This document shows, piece after piece, positions 34,943 to 43,646 of a stretch of DNA of 64,000 nucleotides; position 1 is the first letter of the stretch, and each line of letters starts with the position of its first letter. Below the pieces are notes generated by a model. It was not told the origin of the DNA and did no database searches. It saw nothing but the letters and a program-made list of their open reading frames with translations. The DNA is taken from NCBI GenBank assembly GCA_964417725.1, contig CAYQIV010000014.1, positions 1-64,000 of the forward strand, given 5' to 3'. The DNA is from SHZI01 sp964417725. GTDB lineage: Bacteria; Pseudomonadota; Gammaproteobacteria; Steroidobacterales; GCA-2729495. The translations under genes were made by a program, and so were the position numbers.

Positions 34943-35911
34943 TCAATGCCCCCGCAGGACGGGGATATTGCGGCTGCGGGCCCACTCGCGGACCAGGCCA
35001 CGGTTGGGCGCACTGACCGGTACGACAAGCCCGTTGGCCAGTTCGACGGCAAGTTGTCCCGGCGTCCGGTGCACGGCCGCGATCGCCGCGCTGCGGACCC
35101 ACCATGAACGGTGTACCTGCATGCCTTCGGCAGGGTCCATTCCGGCCACCGCATCACTGAAACGGTACAGCACCATAAAGCTCCGACCAGCGGCGTGGAC
35201 CTTGACGTAATGCTGCTCGGCCTTGATGGCAATGATCTCGCTGCCCGCCGCGACGCCTGGCAGGCGCTGCAGGAGCTGCGGGGGTGGTGCGGCACTGGCG
35301 GCCGCCGGTGTACCCGCCACGCGCCCTTCATCGGCCGGCGGCACGACGGGCAGCAGGCCGGTGCCGGCTGCAGCCGGACGACGGTAGAGGCTGAACCCCG
35401 TGAGGCGCTCGAACAGCAGATTGACGACGATCCAGACCACGCCGGCGCGCAGGGCCAACGACAGCGACCCGAGTTCGCTGTGGATGTGCTGGCTGGCGGT
35501 GACGCCATCGATGCCGGCACCGAGCCAGCCGGCGCCAAACTGCGCCGTCAGCCAGCGCGAGTAGGGCAACACCAGCAGACAGGCCACGAAGCAGCCGGCG
35601 GCAAGCACGGGGAGCACGGGGGGGCGCCAGCGCTGCAGCCAGCGACCCAGGCCCCAGGTGGCCAGCGCACTGGTCCACCAGGGCACGAACGCGTGACCGG
35701 TATAGAAAAGGAGCGTGTCCGGGTAACCCGCCACCTGCAGCACGGCCCAGTTGTTCAACGCGGCGTACAGGGCGATGACGGCGGGAATGGCGACGAGGAA
35801 AGTCCATTTCACACGGCCCGTGACGGCCCGGGCACCGGCCGGCGCCAGCCCGACCGCGCTGCCGCCCGGTCGCGCGGCACCCGCGGAAAAAACCATTTCG
35901 CTGTCGGTCAT
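34943..35911 (-). CDS. Membrane LytTR-family transcription regulator
   Basis: 322 residues from MTDSEMVFS. Four or five hydrophobic segments cover residues about 32-190; a Pro/Ala linker follows; residues about 225-322 form a LytTR DNA-binding domain (EIIAIKAEQHYVKVHAAGRSFMVLYRFSDAV, MQVHRSWWVRSAAIAAV, VPVSAPNRGLVREW). Such proteins act as one-component regulators sensing at the membrane. The gene is directly upstream of TonB receptor 1, which it may control. An upstream extension to 36001 is possible but lacks conservation that I can see. Confidence 0.8.
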   Translation of the reverse strand: MTDSEMVFSAGAARPGGSAVGLAPAGARAVTGRVKWTFLVAIPAVIALYAALNNWAVLQVAGYPDTLLFYTGHAFVPWWTSALATWGLGRWLQRWRPPVLPVLAAGCFVACLLVLPYSRWLTAQFGAGWLGAGIDGVTASQHIHSELGSLSLALRAGVVWIVVNLLFERLTGFSLYRRPAAAGTGLLPVVPPADEGRVAGTPAAASAAPPPQLLQRLPGVAAGSEIIAIKAEQHYVKVHAAGRSFMVLYRFSDAVAGMDPAEGMQVHRSWWVRSAAIAAVHRTPGQLAVELANGLVVPVSAPNRGLVREWARSRNIPVLRGH

Positions 35912-36118
35912 GGCGGCACCCAAGATAGCACCGGTGCCGCATGAGGACCAGTTCGTGCTGCATGAGCCGCCATCGGTGAAAAAGTGCGCCGGCCAGGGCA
36001 AAGATTCACCCGGGGTGATTGCCTGAGGGCCGTTGGACAGGCCTCATAGACCCCACGCGGCGCCCCGAAGCGCCGCCAGCGACACCCCGGACCCATTGTT
36101 GCAGGAGGCCCATCCGGC

Positions 36119-36997
36119 ATGCACCCCCACCTGTACCGCACCCCGTGGATCGGCCTGCTGTGCCTCACGGTCGGCTTCCTCACCCAGCCGCTCGGTCACA
36201 CGGTCTACATGCTCATCGAGAACACTTTTGGCGCCCATGCCGTCTATCCGGCCCTCGCCACGGGCTTCGCCGGCTGCCTGCTGGTCTGGGCGGGGCTCAA
36301 GCGCGACGAGCTGGCGGCGACGTGCCTGGGGCTCGTCGGTGGCTGGTTGATGTGGATCGGCTGGTTCGAGTATTCCTTCAAGTTCTTCGCCGAGCTCTAC
36401 GACGTGCCGGGCTACGCCGTCGAACCCGACGTGGCGCAGGGCTACGTCGCCGCGCCCCAGGCCAACATGCTGCAGGCCACCGTGATGCTGATGTTTGCCC
36501 TGTTCATCCTCTACGGGGTGTTCAACCGGCAGACGAAGTGCAATTTCATGCGCTGGTTCCACCGTCACCTGCGCTTCAGCCCCGGCATGCCGACCCCGGA
36601 CAACCAGCGCAGCTTCGCCCGCATCACGGCGATGGAAGTGCTGTTCGTCACCTGGTTCTGCTACCTGTTCTGGCTCTACGCCATCTACCTCGGCACGCAG
36701 GGCACCGGCGCGACCCTCATCATGCTCATCTACGTGGCGTGGACGGCGTGGTCGCTGTACCTCACCTGGCAAGCCAGCCGGCAGCCGCGGCCTGCCGCGG
36801 CCCTGCGCTACGGGCTCGCCGCCGGCATCGTCGTCTGGGGCTCGGCAGAGATGCCGGCCCACTTCGGCGCCTACCGGGAGTACTGGCTGTATCCGGCCGA
36901 GTACCCGCTGTTCAACCTGCTGCTGGCGGTGACGTTCATGGGCGGGTTGATGCTCGTCGCCCGTTTCCGCAGGCCGGCCCGGCACCCGGATGCATGA
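36119..36997 (+). CDS. Unknown eight-helix membrane protein
   Basis: 292 residues with about eight hydrophobic segments (near 10-30, 42-60, 66-88, 117-138, 174-193, 198-219, 231-248, 262-283). Aromatic residues are abundant (WLMWIGWFEYSFKFFAELYDVPGY). A cytoplasmic-looking loop MRWFHRHLRFSPGMPTPDNQRS is basic. I recognise no family. The ATG at 36119 is the only start close to the first helix. It stands between the LytTR gene (divergent) and ctaB (convergent), so the context says little. Confidence 0.65.
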   Translation: MHPHLYRTPWIGLLCLTVGFLTQPLGHTVYMLIENTFGAHAVYPALATGFAGCLLVWAGLKRDELAATCLGLVGGWLMWIGWFEYSFKFFAELYDVPGYAVEPDVAQGYVAAPQANMLQATVMLMFALFILYGVFNRQTKCNFMRWFHRHLRFSPGMPTPDNQRSFARITAMEVLFVTWFCYLFWLYAIYLGTQGTGATLIMLIYVAWTAWSLYLTWQASRQPRPAAALRYGLAAGIVVWGSAEMPAHFGAYREYWLYPAEYPLFNLLLAVTFMGGLMLVARFRRPARHPDA

Positions 36998-37136
36998 CAC
37001 ACACCACACGGGCGACGACGCACGGCAGGACTGCCGGGGGGCTTCGTCTGGTGCGTGAAGCGGGGACGCCGCCGTGCGGAAGGCCGCGCGCAGCTGCCGG
37101 TGTGTCGTCGCAGACCGGCGGGCGGTGAGGTGCGGC

Positions 37137-38093
37137 TCAGTACACCCAGTTGTCGATGATCGCCGCGGCGAGCAGGATGCCGAGCTGGATGATCGAGGCG
37201 GCAAAGGCCCGCCACCCCTGCGGGATGCTCGGCTGGTACACCAGCCGCCAGCAGGCCCGGATGAAATACGCACCGCCACCGACGGCGCCAGCAAGATAGA
37301 TCCAGCCCATGCCGTAGAAGAAAGGCAGCACCGACAGACCGACCAGGGCGATGGCGTGGCCAAGGATCGCGCGCGTCGCCACGCCCTCGGGCGCCACCAC
37401 CGGCAGCATGGGGATACCGGCCACTTCGTAGTCCTTGCGGCACGCATAGGCCAGCGCCCAGAAATGCGGCGGGGTCCAGAGGAACAGCACCACGGCGAGG
37501 ATCACCGGCGCGGGTGCGAACTCGGCGCCGACTGCCGCCGCACCGGCCATCACGGCGAAGCTGCCCGCCGCACCGCCGATGACGATGTTGAGCCACGTGC
37601 GACGCTTGAGCCACACGGTGTAGACGATGCCGTAGGTGAAAGCGCCGAGGAACAGGTACAGCGCGACGCGTGCGTTGGTGGCCCAGGCCGCGGCCAACAC
37701 CGCAGCGGCCAGCGACAGCAGGATGCCGGCATACCAGCCCGGCGTGGCGACGAAGCGCCCGGTGACGAAGGTGCGCGTGGCGGTGCGGCGCATGCGCGAA
37801 TCCGAGTCGCGCTCCCAGATCTGGTTGAAGGCGCCGGCCGCCGCCGACGACACGAGCGTCGCCAGCGCCAGGATGATGACTTGCCAGAGGGTCAGCGACG
37901 CGGCGCCTGCGACGGGTTCGGGACTGACGGCGAGACCGGCCAGCGCACTGGCCATGATCAACAGACCGAGACGGACCTTGGCGGTATGGTAGACGAGGCG
38001 CAAAGTCTCCACGGGATCAGGGACCTCGAACTTGCGGGGGGCACGGCGCAGCCGACGGGCGCGCGCAGGCCAGGACGTCGTTGGGGCCTTCAC
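37137..38093 (-). CDS. ctaB: Protoheme IX farnesyltransferase (haem O synthase)
   Basis: 318 residues, UbiA superfamily. An Arg-rich N-terminus is followed by nine or so membrane helices. The two Asp-rich prenyl-binding sites are visible: FNQIWERDSDSRMRRTATR and LAYACRKDYEVAGIPMLPVV; YTVWLKRRTWLNIVIGGAAGSF and LFLWTPPHFWALA are also typical of CtaB/CyoE. It joins farnesyl diphosphate to haem B to make haem O for terminal oxidases. No oxidase subunit, ctaA or ctaG gene is next to it. It is divergent from cysH. Confidence 0.93.
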   Translation of the reverse strand: MKAPTTSWPARARRLRRAPRKFEVPDPVETLRLVYHTAKVRLGLLIMASALAGLAVSPEPVAGAASLTLWQVIILALATLVSSAAAGAFNQIWERDSDSRMRRTATRTFVTGRFVATPGWYAGILLSLAAAVLAAAWATNARVALYLFLGAFTYGIVYTVWLKRRTWLNIVIGGAAGSFAVMAGAAAVGAEFAPAPVILAVVLFLWTPPHFWALAYACRKDYEVAGIPMLPVVAPEGVATRAILGHAIALVGLSVLPFFYGMGWIYLAGAVGGGAYFIRACWRLVYQPSIPQGWRAFAASIIQLGILLAAAIIDNWVY

Positions 38094-38113
38094 AGGCCCG
38101 CATATAGTACGGG

Positions 38114-38129
38114 GTTATACATGGATAAC
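38114..38129 (+). promoter_or_regulatory. Dyad before cysH, candidate CysB site
   Basis: GTTAT and ATAAC form a perfect inverted repeat with six bases between (GTTATACATGGATAAC) in a small AT-rich stretch between ctaB and cysH. The same half-site GTTAT/ATAAC occurs in the cysB-cysG intergenic region. CysB sites are typically AT-rich; assignment to CysB is inference. Confidence 0.4.
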
Positions 38130-38198
38130 AACATCTTCGTTCCTTGGATACCACCTGACGATTAGCGTGGCTGCTGTCACGCACGAGGAACGTCCAAG

Positions 38199-38969
38199 GT
38201 GTCCGTCGCCATTCCCATCGCCGCCCGGGCCGGGTCAGCCGGCCTGACCCTCGACGAAACCGAATCGCGTTGCCAGGCGGTCGACCACGGCAACCGGCTG
38301 TTCGCCTCGATGACGGCGGGCGAGCGCGTCCGCTGGGCCCTCGACCACCTGCCCGGCCACCACGTGCTGAGTTCCAGTTTCGGTGCCCAGGCCGCCGTGC
38401 TGCTGCACCTCGTCACGCATCACCGGCCCGGCATCCCGGTGGTCTTCATCGATACCGGCTACCTGTTCCCCGAGACCTACCAGTTCGTCGATGCGCTGGT
38501 CAGCCGCCTCAAGATCAACCTGCGCGTCTACAGCAACCCGCTGAGCATCGCCTGGCAGGAAGCCCGCCACGGAAAACGCTGGGAAAACGGCCTCGAGGGC
38601 CTCAACGCCTACAACCGCGACAACAAGGTCGAGCCGATGGAGCGCGCCCTGCGCGAACTCGATGTCGGCACCTGGTTCGCCGGGCTGCGCCGCAGCCAGT
38701 CGACGGGCCGCGCCACCACGCCGTTCCTCAAGACCCAGGGCGAGCGCTGGAAGGTCCACCCGATCGCCGACTGGTCGGATCGCGACGTCCACCACTACCT
38801 CAAGGCCAACGACCTGCCCTATCACCCGCTGTGGGAACAGGGCTATGTGTCGATCGGCGACGTCCACACGACGCGGCCACTGCACGCCGTGGACAGCATC
38901 GAGGACACGCGCTTTTTCGGCATCAAGCGCGAGTGCGGCCTGCACGAGATCGACCTGTCCGGGCTCTAG
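38199..38969 (+). CDS. cysH: Phosphoadenylylsulfate (PAPS) reductase
   Basis: 256 residues. It has the catalytic Cys in KRECGLHEIDLSGL at the very end, SSSFGAQAAVLLHL (PP-loop-like site) and FIDTGYLFPETYQF. The two Cys pairs that bind an iron-sulfur cluster in APS reductases are absent (GYVSIGDVHTTRPL instead of SIGCxPCT), so PAPS is the likely substrate and thioredoxin the donor. Product is sulfite for assimilation. The cysteine regulator gene cysB converges from the other side, with cysG and cysK following. Confidence 0.92.
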   Translation: MSVAIPIAARAGSAGLTLDETESRCQAVDHGNRLFASMTAGERVRWALDHLPGHHVLSSSFGAQAAVLLHLVTHHRPGIPVVFIDTGYLFPETYQFVDALVSRLKINLRVYSNPLSIAWQEARHGKRWENGLEGLNAYNRDNKVEPMERALRELDVGTWFAGLRRSQSTGRATTPFLKTQGERWKVHPIADWSDRDVHHYLKANDLPYHPLWEQGYVSIGDVHTTRPLHAVDSIEDTRFFGIKRECGLHEIDLSGL

Positions 38970-39086
38970 GCGTCCAGGCGGCAGGGGCCGGTGGGCTGCG
39001 ATGCCCCGCCCCGGCGCCGTCGTCCGCACCACGCGCCACCAGCCGGCGACGCACCTGGTCGACCGGTGACCTTGCCCGGCGCGCCG

Positions 39087-40091
39087 TCAGGCGCTGGCCT
39101 GTGTCTGTGCACCGACGCCGACCAGCGGCAGCGCGTCGGCCTCGAACAGCGCATCGACCTCCGCCTGCGTCTCGAGTTGCGTGACCTTGCGCATCACGTG
39201 CGGCGTCAGGTGTGGCGCGAAAAGATTGATGAAGTCGATCATGTAGCGGCGCAGAACGGAATCGCGGCGGAAGCCGATCCACGTCGTGACGCGCGGAAAC
39301 AGGCCGATCGCCGGCAGGGCGACGAGGTCCTTGCGGTCGTGCGGCTCGAAGGCCATCGGCGCCATGACGCCGACCCCCATGCCCATACGCACGTAGGTCT
39401 TGATGATGTCGGCATCGCGCGCCGTGAAGACGACGTTCGGCTCCAGTCCCTGGGCGGCGAAGGCCCGCTTGAAGGACGACTCGCCGACCGGACTGAAGAC
39501 GTAGGTCACCAGCGGATATTGCGCCAGCAGCGGCAGGGTCATCTCGGGCTCCTTCGCCAGCGGATGATCGACGGGCACGACGACGATGCGGTCCCAGCGG
39601 AAGCAGGGCAGCATGACGAGCCCGGTGAAAAGCTGGCGCGAGTCGGTGGCGATCGCGAAGTCGACACGGTTGGTCGCCACCAGCTGCGCGATCTGCTCGG
39701 ACGTGCCCTGCTGGAGTTCAAGCGTCACCTTCGGGTGGCGCCGGCGGAACTCGCCGATCGCCGCGGGCAGGACGAAACGCGCCTGGGTGTGCGTGGTGCC
39801 GATGGTCAGCGCACCGTCCTGCTCGCCCGACAGATCGCTGGCGAGGCTGCGGATGTTGTCGACCTCGCGCATGATGCGCCGGGCACGCGAGATCACCTCG
39901 CGGCCGGCGCCGGTGATCGCCGCGAGGCTTTTGCCCCGCCGCGTGAAGAGCTGGACACCGAGTTCCTGCTCGAGGAGCTTGAGCTGCTTGCTGATGCCCG
40001 GCTGGCTGGTGTGGAGCCGTTCTGCCGCCGACGTGATGTTGAGGCCGCTGTCGGCGATCGCCACCAGGTACCTGAGTTGCTGGAGCGTCAT
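39087..40091 (-). CDS. cysB: CysB-type LysR regulator of sulfur assimilation
   Basis: 334 residues from MTLQQLRYLVAIADSGLNITSAAERLHTSQPGISKQLKLLEQELGVQLF. The N-terminal winged helix (residues 1-60) and the substrate-binding domain with QGTSEQIAQLVATNRVDFAI and TWIGFRRDSVLRRYMIDFINLFAPHL are strongly CysB/Cbl-like, so N-acetylserine or O-acetylserine is the expected inducer. It is divergent from cysG and convergent with cysH. The frame is open upstream to 41543 without coding character, so the ATG at 40091 was chosen. Confidence 0.92.
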   Translation of the reverse strand: MTLQQLRYLVAIADSGLNITSAAERLHTSQPGISKQLKLLEQELGVQLFTRRGKSLAAITGAGREVISRARRIMREVDNIRSLASDLSGEQDGALTIGTTHTQARFVLPAAIGEFRRRHPKVTLELQQGTSEQIAQLVATNRVDFAIATDSRQLFTGLVMLPCFRWDRIVVVPVDHPLAKEPEMTLPLLAQYPLVTYVFSPVGESSFKRAFAAQGLEPNVVFTARDADIIKTYVRMGMGVGVMAPMAFEPHDRKDLVALPAIGLFPRVTTWIGFRRDSVLRRYMIDFINLFAPHLTPHVMRKVTQLETQAEVDALFEADALPLVGVGAQTQASA

Positions 40092-40131
40092 GATGTGATT
40101 GCCTCGGTCAAGCCCGTCCGTGGACAGTTCA

Positions 40132-40194
40132 ATATAACGAAAGGTTACATTAAACGGCCCATTGCGGCGCGGTGCAAAATCCTTTTCGTTATAT
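40132..40194. promoter_or_regulatory. Divergent cysB-cysG control region with a long inverted repeat
   Basis: ATATAACGAAA (40132-40142) and TTTCGTTATAT (40184-40194) are perfect 11-bp inverted repeats with 41 bases between. ATAAC-GAAAG-GTTAC at 40135-40149 is a second close dyad. The region is AT-rich compared with its flanks. It probably holds CysB sites for autoregulation and for cysG-cysK control. Confidence 0.55.
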
Positions 40195-40280
40195 CCATCG
40201 GCGATAATTGCAGAAGATAATTCTATTGTTTTCCGGCCCCCCTCAGGCATAGGGTACCGGATTGGTCCGGATCGCCCACT

Positions 40281-41666
40281 ATGGAATACCTGCCGATCTT
40301 CGTTCGCCTCGAAGGCCGCCCTTGCCTCGTCGTCGGCGGGGGCGAGGTCGCCGCGCGCAAGGTCGGGCGGCTGCTGGCGGCCGGCGCCCGGGTCGAGGTC
40401 GTCGCACCGCGACCGGCTGCCGCCGTGCGCGCGCTGGCCGATGCCGGGCGCATCACGCTGCGCGAGGCCGCCTTCGACCCCACCCGGGTCGGCGATCCGG
40501 TGCTGGTCATCGCCGCCACCGACGATCCCGCCACCAACCGTGCGGTGGCCGATGCGGCGGCGCGGGCCGGGCGACTGTGCAACGTCGTCGACGACCCCGA
40601 TCCCTCTACCTTCATCAGCCCGTCGATCGTCGAGCGCGGGCCACTGGTCGTCGCCATCTCGAGCGGGGGAGCGGCACCACTGCTCGCCCGGCTGCTGCGC
40701 CAGCAGCTCGAGCGGCTGCTGCCGGCCCGACTCGGCGACCTGGCCGGATGGGCACGGCGCTGGCGACGGGTGGTGCGCGAGCGCTTCCCGGACACGCGCG
40801 GGCGACGGCGGTTCTGGGAGCAGGTCTTCGACGGTGAACCGGCACAGCGGCTGATGGCCGGCGACACGGCCGCGGCCGACGCCGCGCTGCGGGCAGCGCT
40901 CGACGCCGCACCCCGCGGCATGCCGACGGGCGAGGCGGCGCTGGTCGGTGCCGGGCCCGGCGACCCCGAACTCATCACCCTGCGCGGCTTTCGCCGCCTG
41001 CAACAGGCCGACGTCATCCTCCACGACCGGCTGGCCTCGCCGCGCCTGCTCGACCATGCGCGGCAGGACGCCCTGTGCATAGACGTCGGCAAGACCGGCG
41101 GCGGACCCTCCACCGACCAGGCCGAGATCAACCGCCTGCTCGTCGCGCACGTGGCCGCCGGCCGGCGGGTCTGCCGGCTGAAAGGCGGCGATCCCTATCT
41201 CTTCGGCCGCGGCGGCGAAGAAGCCGCGGCCCTGGCGGCGGCCGGGCTGCGCTTCGAGGTCGTGCCGGGCGTGACGGCTGCCGGCGGCTGCAGTGCCGCG
41301 GCCGGCATCCCGCTGACCCACCGCGGGCTGGCCGATGCAGTGACCTTCGTCACCGCGGAGCGCACCGGAGGCGACGAACCCGACTGGGCGCATCTCGCCG
41401 CCGCCGGACACACGCTGGTCGTCTACATGGTGACGCGGCGGCTGGCCGCGGTGGCCGCGGCGCTGGTCGCGCACGGCCGGCCCGGCACGACGCCGGCGGC
41501 ATTGGTCAGCGGCGGCACCACACCGGCGCAACAGGTCGTCCACGGCACGCTCGCCGACATCGGCGCACGCGCCGCCGCTGCACCTTCCCCCGGGTTGCTC
41601 ATCGTCGGTGACGTCGTCGCGCTCGCCGGGCGGCTGACCGCGGACAAGCCGGCCCCGGTGCCATAA
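40281..41666 (+). CDS. cysG: Siroheme synthase (multifunctional CysG)
   Basis: 461 residues, normal length. The N-terminal half is the precorrin-2 dehydrogenase/sirohydrochlorin ferrochelatase with VVGGGEVAARKVGRLLAAGA (NAD site), AATDDPATN and VAISSGGAAPLLARLLRQQLE. The C-terminal half (from about residue 215) is the uroporphyrinogen III methyltransferase with VGAGPGDPELITLRGFRRLQQADVILHDRL, VCRLKGGDPYLFGRGGEE and VPGVTAAGGCSAAAGIPLTHRGLA. It makes siroheme for sulfite or nitrite reductase. cysK follows after 46 bases, then the hem genes. Confidence 0.94.
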   Translation: MEYLPIFVRLEGRPCLVVGGGEVAARKVGRLLAAGARVEVVAPRPAAAVRALADAGRITLREAAFDPTRVGDPVLVIAATDDPATNRAVADAAARAGRLCNVVDDPDPSTFISPSIVERGPLVVAISSGGAAPLLARLLRQQLERLLPARLGDLAGWARRWRRVVRERFPDTRGRRRFWEQVFDGEPAQRLMAGDTAAADAALRAALDAAPRGMPTGEAALVGAGPGDPELITLRGFRRLQQADVILHDRLASPRLLDHARQDALCIDVGKTGGGPSTDQAEINRLLVAHVAAGRRVCRLKGGDPYLFGRGGEEAAALAAAGLRFEVVPGVTAAGGCSAAAGIPLTHRGLADAVTFVTAERTGGDEPDWAHLAAAGHTLVVYMVTRRLAAVAAALVAHGRPGTTPAALVSGGTTPAQQVVHGTLADIGARAAAAPSPGLLIVGDVVALAGRLTADKPAPVP

Positions 41667-41712
41667 TTCGCGGCCGGCGGGCCGCGCACCTCACCACGAC
41701 AGGGAGCATGAC

Positions 41713-42681
41713 GTGATCTACAACAACATCCTCGAGACGATCGGTGACACACCGGTGGTGCACCTCAACCGCATCGCGCCGGCGCACGCCGAGGTGTTCG
41801 TCAAGGTCGAAGCCTTCAACCCGGCCGGTTCGGTGAAAGACCGCCTGGCCTTTGCCGTCATCGATGATGCCGAGCGACGTGGTGTGCTGCGCCCCGGACA
41901 GACGGTGGTCGAGGCCACCTCGGGCAACACCGGCGTGGCCCTGGCGATGGTCTGTGCGGCGCGCGGCTATCCCTTCGTGGCGACGATGACGGAGACGTTC
42001 TCCGTCGAGCGGCGCAAGATCATGCGCGCCTACGGTGCGAAGGTGATCCTGACGCCGGCGGCCGAGCGCGGCACCGGCATGGTGCGTCGCGCCGAGGCGC
42101 TGGCCCGCGAGCACGGCTGGTTTCTCGCCCGGCAGTTCCAGAACCCGGCGAACCCCGCCTTCCACCGCCAGACCACCGGCCCCGAGATCCTCAGCGACTT
42201 CGCCGGCCGGCGGCTCGATTACTGGGTGACGGGCTGGGGCACCGGCGGCACGATGACCGGCGCCGGCCAGATGATCAAGCTGGCCCGCCCCGAGGTGCGC
42301 ATCATCGCCACCGAGCCCGAGGGCGCCTCGCTGCTCGGCGGCCATGAATGGAAACCGCACAAGATCCAGGGCTGGGCACCGGACTTCATCCCCGACGTGC
42401 TCGACCGCAATGTCTATGATGAACTCGTCACCGTCAGCGACGACGAGGGCAAGACGGTCGCGCAACGGCTGGCCCGCGAAGAGGGTCTCTTCGTCGGCCT
42501 GTCGGCCGGGGCGACGCTGGCCGCCGGACTCAAGGTCGCGGCACGCGCCGAACCGGGCACCGTGATCCTCGTCATGCTGCCGGACACCGGCGAGCGCTAC
42601 CTCAGCACCTGGCTGTGGGACGACGTCGCCGAGGGCTCCGACGATGAATGGCTGGCAAGCCTCGACACACCACAGGGCTGA
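41713..42681 (+). CDS. cysK: Cysteine synthase A (O-acetylserine sulfhydrylase)
   Basis: 322 residues from a GTG start preceded by AGGGAG. PLP lysine is in NPAGSVKDRLAF (about residue 43); TSGNTGVALAM and GTGGTMTGAG form the phosphate and substrate loops. It makes cysteine from O-acetylserine and sulfide. The gene stands between cysG and the tetrapyrrole genes; the next start (42686) lies four bases after the stop, so it is clearly in the same operon. The C-terminus is shorter than in E. coli CysK but the fold is complete. Confidence 0.93.
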   Translation: MIYNNILETIGDTPVVHLNRIAPAHAEVFVKVEAFNPAGSVKDRLAFAVIDDAERRGVLRPGQTVVEATSGNTGVALAMVCAARGYPFVATMTETFSVERRKIMRAYGAKVILTPAAERGTGMVRRAEALAREHGWFLARQFQNPANPAFHRQTTGPEILSDFAGRRLDYWVTGWGTGGTMTGAGQMIKLARPEVRIIATEPEGASLLGGHEWKPHKIQGWAPDFIPDVLDRNVYDELVTVSDDEGKTVAQRLAREEGLFVGLSAGATLAAGLKVAARAEPGTVILVMLPDTGERYLSTWLWDDVAEGSDDEWLASLDTPQG

Positions 42682-42685
42682 GCGG

Positions 42686-43606
42686 ATGTCGATCGACGCG
42701 TTGTGGCTGGTCCACCGGCCCCATCCGGCCGGCGATGCCGGGCAGGCTGATGGCGAGGCCTGGCCGGCCGCCGGCACGGCACTGCACCTGGACACCTGCC
42801 TGCGCCGCCTGGCGCTGGGTGCCGGTACGCCGCCGCGGGTGATGCCGGCGGGCGGTGAGTTGCGTGTCGGCGGGCCCGCCTACCGGCACACCCTCGAGAT
42901 CATCAGCGGGCTGCACAGCGCCGTGCCCGGTGAAACCAATGTGCTCGGCCAGTTCCGCAGCGCCTGGCGGCACGCGGCCGGCACCCTGTCGCCGGCCACG
43001 CATGCGGCGCTGGCGCCGCTCGTCACGGCGCTGCTCGCCGACAGCCGCACCCTCCACCATCGGCACCTGCAGGGCATCGGCGGCCAGTCATACGGCAGCC
43101 TCGTCCGCCGCCTGCTCGCACCGGGACGCGGCGCACGCGTGCTGTTCATCGGCACCGGTGCGCTGGCCCGTTCCCTGCGGCCGTTCTTCGACCATTGCAC
43201 CTGCGCCGCGTGGAACCACCGCACGAGGTCCATGCCCTTCGCCGCCGAGCCCCTGTTTGCTGTCGACGAGATGGCCCGCGCCGCCGCCTGGGCCCAGTTC
43301 GTCATTTTCGCGACCCCGGCCGACGACGCCCACGACGGGCGTTGGCGAACGCTGCTGCGTGATGCACGCATCGACGGCCTCGTGCACCTCGGGCGGCGGC
43401 GCACCGCCCCGTGGCCATGGCCGGCGGGCGTGGCGCGCCACCATGACCTCGACGATGTCTTCGACCTCGCCACCCGCCAGGCTGCCCTGCGCACCCGGCG
43501 CATCGTCCTGGCCCGGCACGAATGCCTGCGGCTGACGCAGCAGCGGCTGCACCCCGTCGCGGCGACCGCCGCCGGGCATTTCGCCCCGGCGGTGGCGGCG
43601 CTGTGA
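42686..43606 (+). CDS. hemA: Short divergent glutamyl-tRNA reductase (HemA)
   Basis: 306 residues against about 420 in E. coli. Conserved HemA points are the catalytic Cys38 in LDTCLRRLALG, His68 in PAYRHTLEIISGLHSAVPGE, Glu83, and NVLGQFRSAWRHA. A degenerate NADPH-binding region (VLFIGTGALARSL, 152-164) is present, while the C-terminal dimerisation domain of about 100 residues is missing. It lies between cysK and hemC, so the role is likely the first step of tetrapyrrole synthesis, from glutamyl-tRNA to glutamate semialdehyde. Whether it is active, or the only HemA of the organism, is open. Confidence 0.72.
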   Translation: MSIDALWLVHRPHPAGDAGQADGEAWPAAGTALHLDTCLRRLALGAGTPPRVMPAGGELRVGGPAYRHTLEIISGLHSAVPGETNVLGQFRSAWRHAAGTLSPATHAALAPLVTALLADSRTLHHRHLQGIGGQSYGSLVRRLLAPGRGARVLFIGTGALARSLRPFFDHCTCAAWNHRTRSMPFAAEPLFAVDEMARAAAWAQFVIFATPADDAHDGRWRTLLRDARIDGLVHLGRRRTAPWPWPAGVARHHDLDDVFDLATRQAALRTRRIVLARHECLRLTQQRLHPVAATAAGHFAPAVAAL

Positions 43607-43646
43607 GCGGCGCGCACCCCGTGCCGCGCGACGCCGGCCGGCGCCC

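Noticed and set aside
40092..41543. Upstream extension of cysB on the - strand
   Set aside because: Would overlap cysG antisense and shows no LysR sequence; the CysB N-terminus starts cleanly at 40091.
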